64,000 nt of DNA from Rhodovulum sp. PH10 (lineage in GTDB: Bacteria; Pseudomonadota; Alphaproteobacteria; Rhizobiales; Xanthobacteraceae): the NCBI RefSeq assembly GCF_000293785.1, contig NZ_AKZI01000030.1:1-64000 (forward strand). The letters run 5' to 3'. This document shows, piece by piece, positions 39,969-48,964 of this stretch. The notes under the pieces are model-generated. The model saw only the letters and a list, made by a program, of their open reading frames with translations, ran no database searches and was not told where the DNA came from. Made by a program: the position numbers and the translations under genes. The first letter of the stretch is position 1. Each line of letters opens with the position of its first letter.

Positions 39969-41204
39969 CTACACTCGCTCGAGCGCCTGCAAAAGATCGC
40001 CGACCAGATCGTCCGCATGCTCGAGCCCGGCGGAAAAGCGGATCAGCCCGTCGCCGATGCCGAGCGTCGCGCGCTGCTCGGCCGTGAGGCGCTCGTGCGT
40101 GGTCGTCGCCGGATGGGTGACGAGGCTCTTGGCGTCGCCGAGATTGTTGGAGATCTTGATCAACTTCAGCGCGTCGAGAAAGCGGAACGCGCCGGCCTTG
40201 CCGCCGGCGATCTCCAGCGCGACCAGGGTCGAGCCGGCCCGCATCTGCTTTCTCACGACGTCGGCCTGCGGGTGGTCCGCTCTGCCCGGATAGACGAGCC
40301 GCACGAGATTGCGGTGGCCGGCGAGCGCGTCGGCGACCCGGGCGGCGGTCGCGGTCTGGCGCTCCACCCGCAGCGAGAAGGTTTCCAGGCTCTTCAGCAT
40401 TACCCAGGCATTGAACGGCGACAGGCACGGGCCGGTCTGCCGCAGCAGCATGTGGACGTTGTCCTGGATGAATTGTTCGGAGCCCAGCACGATGCCGCCC
40501 ATGCAGCGCCCCTGCCCGTCGACATGCTTGGTGGTCGAATAGACCACGCAGTCGGCGCCGAGCGTCAACGGGCTCTGCCACAGCGCGGTGGCAAACACGT
40601 TGTCGACCACCAGCGTCGCCCCGGCGGCGTGGGCGATCTCGGCCACCGCCGCGATGTCCACCACCTCGAGCGTCGGGTTCGACGGGCTCTCGAGATAAAA
40701 GACGCGCGTCTCCGGCCGCACCGCGGCGCGCCACTGGTCGAGGTCGCGGCCGTCGACCAGCGTCGCCGTCACGCCGAAGCGCGAGAGAAGGTCCGAGATC
40801 ACCCACGAGGCCGAGCCGTAGAGCGCGCGCGCCGCGACGATGTGATCGCCCGCCTTCACCTGCCCGACGAGCGCTGCCGTCACCGCCGCCATGCCGCTCG
40901 CGGTGGCACGCGCCGCCTCGGCGCCCTCGAGTGCCGCCATCCGCGCCTCGAACATCGCCACCGTCGGGTTGGAATGGCGCGAATAGACGAAGCCGCCGGT
41001 GCCGGCAAAACGCTCCTCGCACTCCGCCGCCGAGCCGTAGGTGAAGCCCTGCGTCAGAAACAGCGCCTCGGCGGTCTCGCCGAACGGCGAGCGCAGCGTG
41101 CCGGCATGCACGAGTTTTGTCTCGGCGTGCCAGCCGGCGGTTTCGGGCTGCGCAGCGGAACAGGGATCGGACGCGGATTTGGACACGTCGTCGGACACGG
41201 GCAT
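39969..41204 (-). CDS. metZ: O-succinylhomoserine sulfhydrylase
   Basis: A 411-residue PLP enzyme of the Cys/Met metabolism family. Hallmarks: YSRHSNPTVAMFEARMAALE, SGMAAVTAALVGQVKAGDHI, VVDNVFATA and the PLP lysine in VVYSTTKHVDGQGR. MetZ makes homocysteine directly from O-succinylhomoserine and sulfide. The ATG at 41204 has AGGAGG six bases upstream. A SAM-II riboswitch and terminator precede it, which confirms the methionine assignment. A cystathionine synthase activity is a less likely alternative. Confidence 0.94.
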   Translation of the reverse strand: MPVSDDVSKSASDPCSAAQPETAGWHAETKLVHAGTLRSPFGETAEALFLTQGFTYGSAAECEERFAGTGGFVYSRHSNPTVAMFEARMAALEGAEAARATASGMAAVTAALVGQVKAGDHIVAARALYGSASWVISDLLSRFGVTATLVDGRDLDQWRAAVRPETRVFYLESPSNPTLEVVDIAAVAEIAHAAGATLVVDNVFATALWQSPLTLGADCVVYSTTKHVDGQGRCMGGIVLGSEQFIQDNVHMLLRQTGPCLSPFNAWVMLKSLETFSLRVERQTATAARVADALAGHRNLVRLVYPGRADHPQADVVRKQMRAGSTLVALEIAGGKAGAFRFLDALKLIKISNNLGDAKSLVTHPATTTHERLTAEQRATLGIGDGLIRFSAGLEHADDLVGDLLQALERV

Positions 41205-41220
41205 GGGGCGCCTCCTGGGC

Positions 41221-41249
41221 AACAAAAAACCCGGCCGAGTTCGGCCGGG
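41221..41249 (-). terminator. Intrinsic terminator in the metZ leader
   Basis: On the minus strand, a 9-bp stem (CCCGGCCGA/TCGGCCGGG, 2-nt loop) is followed by TTTTTTGTT and, four bases later, by the metZ Shine-Dalgarno. The 5' arm (41243-41249) is also complementary to GGCCGGGG at 41259-41266, at the end of the aptamer, which would form an antiterminator. Confidence 0.85.
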
Positions 41250-41263
41250 CGCACGTGTCCCCG

Positions 41264-41323
41264 GCCTTTTAGCATCCTTGTTTAACGTGGCGGCAAGCCG
41301 GCCGGCTCAAATGACCACGGGAT
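41264..41323 (-). promoter_or_regulatory. SAM-II riboswitch (metA type)
   Basis: The minus strand carries the SAM-II consensus blocks in order: CGTGGTCATTTGA, GCCGGCCGGC, TTGC, CCACGTTAAACAA and GCTAAAA. GTGG and CCAC form the P1 stem, and the later GCTAAAA segment forms the pseudoknot that closes on S-adenosylmethionine. It lies directly upstream of metZ. SAM binding should turn metZ off. Confidence 0.93.
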
Positions 41324-41385
41324 AACCGGCGCTGATAGCGACGCGACGGCTTCCCGTCAAGACGGGGCTCCGTTAAGAGACGGGC

Positions 41386-42552
41386 ATGTCCGCGTTGTCG
41401 GCGCCGCCGGACGACCCGTCCGCGTGTGCGCGAGGAGGGTTCGTGCCGCTCGCCTTCGGCCCTGCAGACCGGGGCGTCTTGCCCGACCGCATGATCGCGT
41501 CGCTGATCTCGGCCGGCGGCATCCGCACGGCCGGCCAAACCTTCGACGACGACCAGATCCAGCCGGCGAGCCTCGACCTGCGGCTCGGCGAGGTCGCCTA
41601 CCGGGTGCGCGCGAGCTTTTTGCCCGGACCCGGAACCAGCGTCGCGCAGCGGATCGACACGATAAAGCTGCACGAGATCACGCTCGGCGACGGCGCGGTG
41701 CTGGAGACCGGCTGCGTCTATATCGTGCCGCTTTTGGAAAGCCTCGCGCTGCCGGCCGATCTCGGCGCGGCGGCGAACCCCAAAAGCTCGACCGGCCGGC
41801 TCGACGTGTTTACCCGCGTGATCGCCGATGGCGCGCGCGCCTTCGACCGCATCGAGGCCGGCTATCACGGCCCGCTCTATCTCGAGATCAGCCCGCGCAC
41901 CTTCCCGGTGCTGGTGCGGGAAGGCTCGCGACTGTCGCAGATGCGTTTTCACCGCGGGCGCGATTTGGTGACCGGCGACGACCTGATCGCGCTCCACCGG
42001 CGCGAGAGGCTGGTCGACGAGGCGGGCGCAGATCTCGCCGAGGGGGTGGCGGTGGCGGTCGACCTCGCCGGCTTCGGCCCCGACGGGCTGGTCGGCTTCC
42101 GCGCCAAGCACCACACCGGGCTGATCGACGTCGACCGCCGCGGCGGCTACGAGGTGGGCGAGTTCTGGGAGCCGCTGAAGGCGAGCCGCCAGAAGGATCT
42201 GATCCTCGATCCGGACGCGTTCTACATCCTCGCCTCCAAGCAGGCGGTGCAGGTGCCGCCCGACTACGCCGCCGAGATGGTGCCGTTCGATCCGCTGGTC
42301 GGCGAGTTCCGCGTGCATTACGCCGGCTTCTTCGATCCCGGTTTCGGCGTGGCGGAGGCCGGCGGCGGCGGCGCCCGCGCGGTGCTCGAGGTGCGCTCGC
42401 ACGAGGTGCCGTTCATCCTGGAGCACGGGCAGACCGTCGGCCGGCTGGTCTACGAGCGCATGCTGGCCCAGCCCGACCAGCTCTACGGCGAGGGCATCGG
42501 CTCCAATTATCAGGCGCAGGGCCTGAAGCTCTCCAAGCATTTTCGGGTGTGA
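41386..42552 (+). CDS. dcd: 2'-deoxycytidine 5'-triphosphate deaminase, duplicated-domain type
   Basis: A 388-residue protein, about twice the length of ordinary Dcd, with two trimeric dUTPase-like beta folds. The first half holds IQPASLDLRLGEVAYRV, AANPKSSTGRLDVF and GPLYLEISPRTFPV; the second repeats the pattern with FFDPGFG and AVLEVRSHEVPFILEHGQT. The conserved Glu of LEIS and LEVRS fits the catalytic position of dCTP deaminases. It supplies dUTP for thymidylate. It is divergent from metZ and starts with an ATG 65 bases beyond the riboswitch. Confidence 0.9.
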   Translation: MSALSAPPDDPSACARGGFVPLAFGPADRGVLPDRMIASLISAGGIRTAGQTFDDDQIQPASLDLRLGEVAYRVRASFLPGPGTSVAQRIDTIKLHEITLGDGAVLETGCVYIVPLLESLALPADLGAAANPKSSTGRLDVFTRVIADGARAFDRIEAGYHGPLYLEISPRTFPVLVREGSRLSQMRFHRGRDLVTGDDLIALHRRERLVDEAGADLAEGVAVAVDLAGFGPDGLVGFRAKHHTGLIDVDRRGGYEVGEFWEPLKASRQKDLILDPDAFYILASKQAVQVPPDYAAEMVPFDPLVGEFRVHYAGFFDPGFGVAEAGGGGARAVLEVRSHEVPFILEHGQTVGRLVYERMLAQPDQLYGEGIGSNYQAQGLKLSKHFRV

Positions 42553-42619
42553 CGGCGCTGTCGTGCGCGGCGGCACGCGGGTGGCGGCCGCCTCGCTCCG
42601 CCCGAGTGGCGGGAAAGCG

Positions 42620-45600
42620 CTACTCCGCCCCTTCCGACACGACCTGGTCGGTCGGGATGCGCAGGGTGGCGCAGGCGCCGTCGGGCGGGAACGCCAGCGA
42701 CACCTCCGACTTCAGCCCCTCGGCGAGCATGCGCGAGATGATGGTGTGGCCGAAACCGTGGCGGGTCGGCGGCGTCACCGGCGGGCCGCCCTGCTCGCGC
42801 CAGGTGAACACCAGCGTGCCGTCCTCGATCCGCCAGACGATCGCGATGGTGCCGCCGGGCACCGACAGCGCGCCGTACTTGGAGGCGTTGGTGGCGAGCT
42901 CGTGCAGCACCAGCGACAGGTTCTGCACCGCCTCGAGCCGCAGCATCAGCGCCGGCCCGTCGATCGTCAGGCGTGAGCGGCCGGCGAACGGATAGAGCTG
43001 CGCCTCGACCACCTCGGCGAGCGGCGCGCCCTGCCAGTGCTGGCGCACCAGAAGGTCGTGGGCGAGCGCCAGCGCCTGGATGCGCGCCATGAAGCGCTGC
43101 TCGAAATCGGCCGTGTCCGTGCTCGCACGCAGCAGCTGACGGGCGAGCGCCTGGATCACCGCGAGCAAGTTCTTGGTGCGGTGCGACAGCTCGTGCATCA
43201 GCAGCTCGACGTGCTCCTCGCGCCGCTTGCGGGCGGTGATGTCGGTCGACACGCCGATCAGGCCGACCACCGTGCCGGCGGCGTCGCGGAACGGCGACTT
43301 GGTCGAGAGATAGACGCGCGGCTCGCCGCCGGGGGTGGTGAAGGTCTCCTCCAGCCGGTGCGTGCGGCCGCTTTCCATCACCGCGCGGTCGTTCGCCATC
43401 ACCGCCTCGGCCTGGGCGCGGTCGTGATGGAAGTCGCGTTCGGTGTGGCCGATCACCGCCTCGGCGGGGCGGCCGATCACCGAGAGGCAGGAGGGGTTGG
43501 CCATCAGCATGCGGCCGGCGCGGTCCTTCACGTAGATCAGGTCGGGGGTGGTGGCGCTGACGGCATCGAGCAGCGCACTCGCGCGGGCGAGATCCTCCTC
43601 GGCGCGCTTGCGCACCGTCACGTCGATGCCGACGCCGACCATCCGCCGCGGCGGCGCGTCGAACAGCCGCGAGCGCCGCTCGACCCAACGCACCTCGCCG
43701 TCCGGCCGCACCACGCGGAACTGCAGCGGCGCCTCGCCGTCCTCGCCGCCCAGGCCGGCCCGGCGGGCGCCCATGATCTTCTCGCGGTCGTCCGGATGGA
43801 CGCGTGCGAGAAAGGCGGTGAGCGTCGGGCGGGTGGTGTCGGGATCGTAGCCGAGCAGGCGGAAGAACTGGCGCGACCAGCGCACCTCGTCGGTGTCGAT
43901 CAGCCACTCCCACGAGGCGATGTCGCCGGCCGCCTGCGACAGCTCGAGGAAGGCCGCATTGGTGCGCAGCGTCTCCTCGATGCGCTTGCGCTCGCCGACG
44001 TCGCGATGCACGGCCGACAGGCCGATGATGCGGCCGTCGGGCGTCCGCATCGGCGCGCCCGAGATGCCGACCTCGACCGGCGCGCCGTCCTTGCGGACGC
44101 GCACCGCCTCGAAATACACGGTCTCGCCGGCGACCAGCACGCGGGCGGAGTTGTCGAACACCTCGCGGTCGCGGCCCTCCGGCGCGATGATCGACAGGGG
44201 CCGGCCGATCGCCTCCTCGGCGGTCCAGCCGTAGAGGCGGGTCGCGCCCTCGTTCCAGGAGAGGATTTTGCGGTCCGGCCCGATCGAGAAGATGGCGTCG
44301 CTCGAGCCGGCGACCACGGCGGCGAGATGGGCGTCGGTCGCCTCGGCCTGCCGGCGGGCGGTGATGTCCTGATGGATCAGCACGGCACGCGCCGCCCGCC
44401 CGTCGCTCCCGGCCGCGGTTTGCGAGGCGGTCTCGGACGTGGTTTCCCACGTGGTTTCCCACGTGGTTTCCCACGTGGTCTCGATCCAGCGCACGGTGCC
44501 GTCGGGATCGACCACGCGATAGTCGATGCGGTCGGTGCCGGCCGTGGTCAGCACCTGCGGCAGCACGGCGTCGACGGTGTCGCGGTCGTCCGGGTGGATC
44601 ACCGCCAGATGCGCCGCGCGCGCCTCGGAGAAGGTGGTCCAGTGCGGCGCGAAGCCCATCACGTCGGAAAAATTGTCGGACGGCACCATCGTGCGGCTCG
44701 CCAGATCGACGTCGACGAAGGCGAAGCGACCGATCCGGCTCGCGAGCTTCAGCCGCTCGGCGCCGGCCCGCACCGCGGCCTGGGCGGCGTCGCGCTGGCG
44801 CAGGATGTCGCTCGCCCCGGCGAAGGCGCGCCAGACGTCGGCGAGCTCGCGGATCTGGCGGCCGGCCGGCGGCAGCGGGCGGCCGTGCGCGAGTGCCATC
44901 GCCGCGCCCTGCAGGGCGCGCACCGGCTCGGCGATGCGGTGGGCGAGAAACAGGGCGAGCCCGATCGCCACGCCCGCGAACGCGGTGCCGAGCGCGAGCA
45001 GCGCGAGCCCGCGCCGCAGCGGACTGCTCAGAATGTCCTGCGGGATGCCGATCACCGCGGTCCAGCCGGTGGCCGGCGAGCGGCGGAAGGCGTTGCGCTG
45101 GGCGACGCCCTCGTAGGTCACGTTGTCGAAGTGGCCGGTCTGCTGGCCGCCGACGGCGGCGGCGATCAGCTCCGGCCGGGCCGGCAGGCCGACGAAGTGC
45201 TCGGGCTGGTGCGAGCGGGCGACGAAAGAGCCGCGCCGGTCGACCACCGCGGCGATCCAGCCGTCGGGCAGCCCCGCCTGGCGCAGCACGTCGCCGAGCT
45301 CGGACGGGCGCACCGCGGCGGAGAGCGCGGCGACCGGCCGCCCGTCCTCCATCACCGGCACCGCGACGAGGGTGATCGGCCGCCCGGTCACGCCGCCGAC
45401 CAGCACGTCGGTGACCACCGGCTCGCCACGCTCGAACACCGGCGCGAGCGGCGCGAGGTCGGTGCGTCGGGTCGCCACGCTCGCGTCGGTGGGAAGCGTC
45501 GAGACGAGATGGCGTCCCTCGCGGTCGAGCAGCACGATCCGGTGGCCGAGGCTCGCGGCGGCCGCGTGCGCCGCCCGGTCGAACGCCACACGCTGGTCGT

Positions 45601-45988
45601 CGTCGGCGAACGGCAGCATCGCCAGCGTGCGAAGGGTCGACTCGACGGCGAAGATGCGGGCGTCGATCAGGCGGACGGTGACGGCGGCGACGTCCTCGGC
45701 GCGCTGCTCGAGCGCGAGCCGCTGGTCGGCGGCCGAGCGGAAAATGCTGAAGCCGGCGAACACCAGCACCGGCAGGAGCGTCGCGATGACGAGAACCAGC
45801 AGCCGCGAGCGGATGGAGCGCTCGCGCGGCCCGAGCCAGCCTTGCCCGCGCCCTTGCGGCTCGTCCCCCAAACGCCGTCCCCCAGCTCCCTCGGTCCGGC
45901 CTCCGGGCAGCGTCGGCGCCGCCGGGCGGACTCGTGAGTTCCCATGGTAATGTATGGCCGTCTTACATTGGGCGCAACGTCGCACCAT
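42620..45988 (-). CDS. Cache / multi-PAS HWE- or HisKA_2-type sensor histidine kinase
   Basis: A 1,122-residue hybrid-free sensor. A membrane helix near residue 65 (LLVLVIATLLPVLVFAGFS) and another near 335 flank a dCache-like periplasmic sensor. A HAMP-like segment follows, then four PAS/PAC units (IHPDDRDTVDAV; FSIGPDRKILSWNEGATRLY; VHPDDREKIMGA; IYVKDRAGRMLMANPSCLSV). The kinase core has HELSHRTKNLLAVIQALARQ near residue 933, N-box HELATNASKYGAL and G-box GFGHTIISRM, the HWE/HisKA_2 pattern. No receiver domain or response regulator gene is adjacent. A (WETT) repeat sits in PAS 1. The start is uncertain; a TTG near residue 40 has a better ribosome-binding site. Confidence 0.9.
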   Translation of the reverse strand: MVRRCAQCKTAIHYHGNSRVRPAAPTLPGGRTEGAGGRRLGDEPQGRGQGWLGPRERSIRSRLLVLVIATLLPVLVFAGFSIFRSAADQRLALEQRAEDVAAVTVRLIDARIFAVESTLRTLAMLPFADDDQRVAFDRAAHAAAASLGHRIVLLDREGRHLVSTLPTDASVATRRTDLAPLAPVFERGEPVVTDVLVGGVTGRPITLVAVPVMEDGRPVAALSAAVRPSELGDVLRQAGLPDGWIAAVVDRRGSFVARSHQPEHFVGLPARPELIAAAVGGQQTGHFDNVTYEGVAQRNAFRRSPATGWTAVIGIPQDILSSPLRRGLALLALGTAFAGVAIGLALFLAHRIAEPVRALQGAAMALAHGRPLPPAGRQIRELADVWRAFAGASDILRQRDAAQAAVRAGAERLKLASRIGRFAFVDVDLASRTMVPSDNFSDVMGFAPHWTTFSEARAAHLAVIHPDDRDTVDAVLPQVLTTAGTDRIDYRVVDPDGTVRWIETTWETTWETTWETTSETASQTAAGSDGRAARAVLIHQDITARRQAEATDAHLAAVVAGSSDAIFSIGPDRKILSWNEGATRLYGWTAEEAIGRPLSIIAPEGRDREVFDNSARVLVAGETVYFEAVRVRKDGAPVEVGISGAPMRTPDGRIIGLSAVHRDVGERKRIEETLRTNAAFLELSQAAGDIASWEWLIDTDEVRWSRQFFRLLGYDPDTTRPTLTAFLARVHPDDREKIMGARRAGLGGEDGEAPLQFRVVRPDGEVRWVERRSRLFDAPPRRMVGVGIDVTVRKRAEEDLARASALLDAVSATTPDLIYVKDRAGRMLMANPSCLSVIGRPAEAVIGHTERDFHHDRAQAEAVMANDRAVMESGRTHRLEETFTTPGGEPRVYLSTKSPFRDAAGTVVGLIGVSTDITARKRREEHVELLMHELSHRTKNLLAVIQALARQLLRASTDTADFEQRFMARIQALALAHDLLVRQHWQGAPLAEVVEAQLYPFAGRSRLTIDGPALMLRLEAVQNLSLVLHELATNASKYGALSVPGGTIAIVWRIEDGTLVFTWREQGGPPVTPPTRHGFGHTIISRMLAEGLKSEVSLAFPPDGACATLRIPTDQVVSEGAE
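44437..44484 (-). repeat. In-frame 12-bp tandem repeat in the sensor kinase
   Basis: Three perfect copies of ACGTGGTTTCCC (plus-strand) and a degenerate fourth. On the coding strand they encode WETT WETT WETT at the end of the first PAS domain. Each change of copy number keeps the reading frame, so the tract could vary in length between strains. Confidence 0.85.
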
Positions 45989-46088
45989 CCCTTACACCGT
46001 GGCGTACCGCGGCACGGGGCGGCTGCCCCCGATTTCGCCGCCGGGCCTCTTGCCCGGACCGGGCCGGCGCGGGTAATGTCTGCGCCGC

Positions 46089-46163
46089 GCGGGCGTAGTT
46101 CAGTGGTAGAACGACAGCTTCCCAAGCTGTATGTCGTGGGTTCGATTCCCATCGCCCGCTCCA
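46089..46163 (+). tRNA. tRNA-Gly (CCC)
   Basis: A complete cloverleaf: 7-bp acceptor stem GCGGGCG/CGCCCGC, D-loop TAGTTCAGTGGTAGAA, anticodon arm ACAGC-TTCCCAA-GCTGT with anticodon CCC, T-arm GTGGGTTCGATTCCCAT, discriminator T and encoded CCA at 46161-46163. Confidence 0.96.
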
Positions 46164-46314
46164 AACGGCGCCTCCCGCGCGCTCCGGGAAGCCGCGTCCG
46201 AGCCCGTTTCGAGCACCGAGCTCCGAGAACCGGGCGCCGAGAACCGGTGTCGAGCACCGGGCTCAGAAACGAGCGATCTCCGAAAAGCCATCCCGAGCCA
46301 CGAGAAGAGCCCGC

Positions 46315-46842
46315 ATGATCGTCGTCGTGATGGGCGTCTCCGGCAGCGGCAAGACCACCGTCGGCCGGCTGCTCGCCGCCCGGCTCGGCTGCGGCTTCTC
46401 CGACGCCGACGATTTTCACCCGGCCGCCAATATCGAGAAGATGCGCGCCGGCATCCCCCTGACCGACGCCGACCGCCGTCCGTGGCTCGATGCGATACAC
46501 GCGGCGATGGTCGGGTTCGAAGCGGCCGGCGAGGACCGGGTGATCGCCTGCTCGGCGCTCGCGGCGTCGTATCGCGAGCGGCTGGCGCCGCGCGGCGAGG
46601 CGGTGTTCGTCCTGCTGACCGGCTCCGCCGCGCTGCTGGCGACGCGGCTCGCCGGACGGGTCGGTCACTTCTTCGCGCCGAGCCTGCTCGCCAGCCAGCT
46701 GGCGACGCTCGAGGTGCCTGACGACGCGATCGTGATCGACGTCGCCCCGCCGCCCGACGTGATCGTCGACGAGATTTTTCGGCGGCTCGCCCTCTGCCGT
46801 CTCCACCCGTCTCGCAGTGCAGCAGAAGACGACGACCGGTGA
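46315..46842 (+). CDS. gntK: Gluconokinase
   Basis: A 175-residue P-loop kinase of the GntK family. Walker A GVSGSGKTT near residues 7-15, the substrate motif DADDFHPAANIEKMRAGIPL, TDADRRPWLD and VIACSALAASYRERL are typical. It phosphorylates gluconate to 6-phosphogluconate, feeding the pentose phosphate or Entner-Doudoroff path. It follows the tRNA, with no gluconate permease or GntR regulator nearby. Confidence 0.94.
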   Translation: MIVVVMGVSGSGKTTVGRLLAARLGCGFSDADDFHPAANIEKMRAGIPLTDADRRPWLDAIHAAMVGFEAAGEDRVIACSALAASYRERLAPRGEAVFVLLTGSAALLATRLAGRVGHFFAPSLLASQLATLEVPDDAIVIDVAPPPDVIVDEIFRRLALCRLHPSRSAAEDDDR

Positions 46843-47056
46843 GCGAGACGCGAGCGGCGATCGCGGTTTCGCGCGTTCGTTCGATCTCCGTTCCGGCTGC
46901 GTGATTTTGTCGCCAGGCGCACGGATCGGATGCTTGACCCGAACGCATGGCAGGCCGTCAGAGAGACGTCTGGAGATCCGATAAACCGCACTCCATTGCC
47001 CGATCGGCCCAATTGCGGTAAGTCGCGCGAGGATACTCGAAAAGCCGGAGGACGCG

Positions 47057-47209
47057 ATGGCCGAACACGCCACCGTGGTGGTCGAGACCGCATCGGGCAA
47101 CGACGTGGCGCAGCACGAGGCGACCTATCGCCGCTTCGTTCGGCTCGTCAAATGGGCCACCCTGTCGGTCGCCCTGGTGCTCGCTCTGATGGCTCTGTTC
47201 CTGGTCTGA
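47057..47209 (+). CDS. aa3-type cytochrome c oxidase subunit IV (small)
   Basis: A 50-residue protein: a short soluble N-terminus (MAEHATVVVETASGNDVAQH), the conserved YRRFVRLVKWA and one transmembrane helix (LSVALVLALMALFLV). This matches the COX4_pro_2 family of alphaproteobacterial aa3 oxidases. GGAGGACGCG precedes the ATG. It lies 70 bases before pntAA, an association seen in other Rhizobiales. The main oxidase genes are not in the window. Confidence 0.88.
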   Translation: MAEHATVVVETASGNDVAQHEATYRRFVRLVKWATLSVALVLALMALFLV

Positions 47210-47279
47210 GAACGCCGCGGACGGCACCGTCGGCAACGGTCCGCCGCGTCCGTCCGGTCACGCCTGTGCAGGAGACACC

Positions 47280-48413
47280 ATGAAGATCGCGATTTGTGCC
47301 GAGGCCGACGCTGCCGAACCGCGGGTCGCCGGAACGCCGGAGACCGTGAAGAAGATGAAGGCGCTCGGCGCCGACGTCGCGGTCGAGCCGGGAGCGGGCG
47401 TGAAGTCGGGCATCCTCGACGCCGACTACGAGGCCGCCGGCGCCACCGTCACCCGTGACGCCGCGCGCGACGCCGACGTCGTGCTGAAGGTCCGCCGCCC
47501 CAACGAGATGGAGCTGACCTCCTACAAGAAGGGCGCGATCGTCATCGCCATCATGGACCCGTACGGCCACCAGGCCGCGCTCGAGGCGATGGCCAAGGCC
47601 GGCGTCACCGCCTTCGCGATGGAGCTGATGCCGCGCATCACCCGCGCCCAGTCGATGGACGTGCTGTCGAGCCAGGCGAACCTCGCCGGCTACCGCGCGG
47701 TGATCGACGGCGCCGCCGAGTACGGCCGCGCGCTGCCGATGATGATGACCGCCGCCGGCACGGTGCCGGCCGCCAAGGTGTTCGTGATGGGCGCCGGCGT
47801 CGCCGGCCTGCAGGCGATCGCCACCGCCCGCCGGCTGGGCGCCATCGTCACCGCCACCGACGTCCGCCCGGCCGCCAAGGAGCAGGTGGAATCGCTCGGT
47901 GCGAAGTTCATCGCGGTGATGGACGACGAGTTCAAGCAGGCCGAGACCGCCGGCGGCTACGCCAAGGAGATGTCCAAGGAGTATCAGGCGAAGCAGGCGG
48001 CCCTGGTCGCCGATCACGTCAAGAAGCAGGACATCGTGGTCACCACCGCGCTGATCCCCGGCCGCCCGGCGCCGAAGCTGATCTCGGCCGAGATGGTCGC
48101 CTCGATGAAGCCCGGCTCGGTGCTGGTCGATCTGGCGGTCGAGCGCGGCGGCAATGTCGAAGGCGCGGTGCCCGGCGAGGTCGCCGAGGTGAACGGCGTC
48201 AAGATCGTCGGCCATCTCAACGTGGCGGGCCGGCTCGCCGCCTCGGCCTCCGGCCTCTATGCCAAGAACCTCACCACGTTCCTCGAGATCCTGGTCGACA
48301 AGAAGACCAAGGAGCTCGCGCTCAACTGGGACGACGACATCCTGAAGGCGACGGCGCTCACCCGCGACGGCGCGGTGGTCCACCCGAACTTCGCACCGAA
48401 GACGGCGGCCTGA
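47280..48413 (+). CDS. pntAA: NAD(P) transhydrogenase subunit alpha part 1
   Basis: A 377-residue cytosolic domain I of proton-translocating transhydrogenase. It has [40 protein letters not shown] and the NAD-binding loop [20 protein letters not shown], followed by [20 protein letters not shown]. In alphaproteobacteria the alpha subunit is split, as here, into pntAA and pntAB. CAGGAGACACC precedes the ATG. It is the first of three ordered genes. Confidence 0.96.
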   Translation: MKIAICAEADAAEPRVAGTPETVKKMKALGADVAVEPGAGVKSGILDADYEAAGATVTRDAARDADVVLKVRRPNEMELTSYKKGAIVIAIMDPYGHQAALEAMAKAGVTAFAMELMPRITRAQSMDVLSSQANLAGYRAVIDGAAEYGRALPMMMTAAGTVPAAKVFVMGAGVAGLQAIATARRLGAIVTATDVRPAAKEQVESLGAKFIAVMDDEFKQAETAGGYAKEMSKEYQAKQAALVADHVKKQDIVVTTALIPGRPAPKLISAEMVASMKPGSVLVDLAVERGGNVEGAVPGEVAEVNGVKIVGHLNVAGRLAASASGLYAKNLTTFLEILVDKKTKELALNWDDDILKATALTRDGAVVHPNFAPKTAA

Positions 48414-48489
48414 GGCCGCCGGCGGTGTCAACCGAACCGCGCCTCTGCCGCCCGGGAGAGGCGACTGCTCGTTTCTGGGAGAGCTTGTG

Positions 48490-48810
48490 ATGGAGCATAT
48501 GGCCGGGGCGATCGACCCCTTCATCTTTCGGCTGTCGATCTTCGTGCTGGCGGTGTTCGTCGGCTACTACGTGGTGTGGTCGGTGACGCCGGCGCTGCAC
48601 ACGCCGCTGATGTCGGTGACCAACGCGATCTCGTCGGTGATCGTGGTGGGCGCCCTGCTCGCGGTCGGCGTCGACACGGTCGGCGACGGCAGCCCGATCT
48701 TCGCGCGCCTGCTCGGCTTCATTGCGCTGATCTTCGCCTCGGTGAACATCTTCGGCGGCTTCCTGGTCACCCAGCGCATGCTGGCGATGTACACCAAGAA
48801 GAAGAAGTGA
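48490..48810 (+). CDS. pntAB: NAD(P) transhydrogenase subunit alpha part 2
   Basis: A 106-residue membrane subunit with three helices ([40 protein letters not shown] and [20 protein letters not shown]). The ATG at 48490 has GGGAGAG six bases upstream; a GTG one codon earlier is also open. It is the membrane part of the alpha subunit, between pntAA and pntB. Confidence 0.95.
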   Translation: MEHMAGAIDPFIFRLSIFVLAVFVGYYVVWSVTPALHTPLMSVTNAISSVIVVGALLAVGVDTVGDGSPIFARLLGFIALIFASVNIFGGFLVTQRMLAMYTKKKK

Positions 48811-48964
48811 GCGCGGCGACTGCCGCCCTGCAGGTTCAGCCGACGGATCCGGGCGAGGGGGGCCGGATTCGCCGCATCGAGCTTCCGTGCACTCCCCTCA
48901 TTCCGGCCGATCCGCCGCGTGCGGCGACGGCGGAGACGCTGCGGCTCAATGAGGACGATGTGAC

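Noticed and set aside
44437-44484. 12-bp repeats as a regulatory binding array
   Set aside because: They are within a coding frame and translate cleanly to WETT units.
46089-46314. An integration site at the tRNA-Gly gene
   Set aside because: No integrase, no repeated tRNA 3' end and no mobile gene nearby; the following genes are housekeeping.
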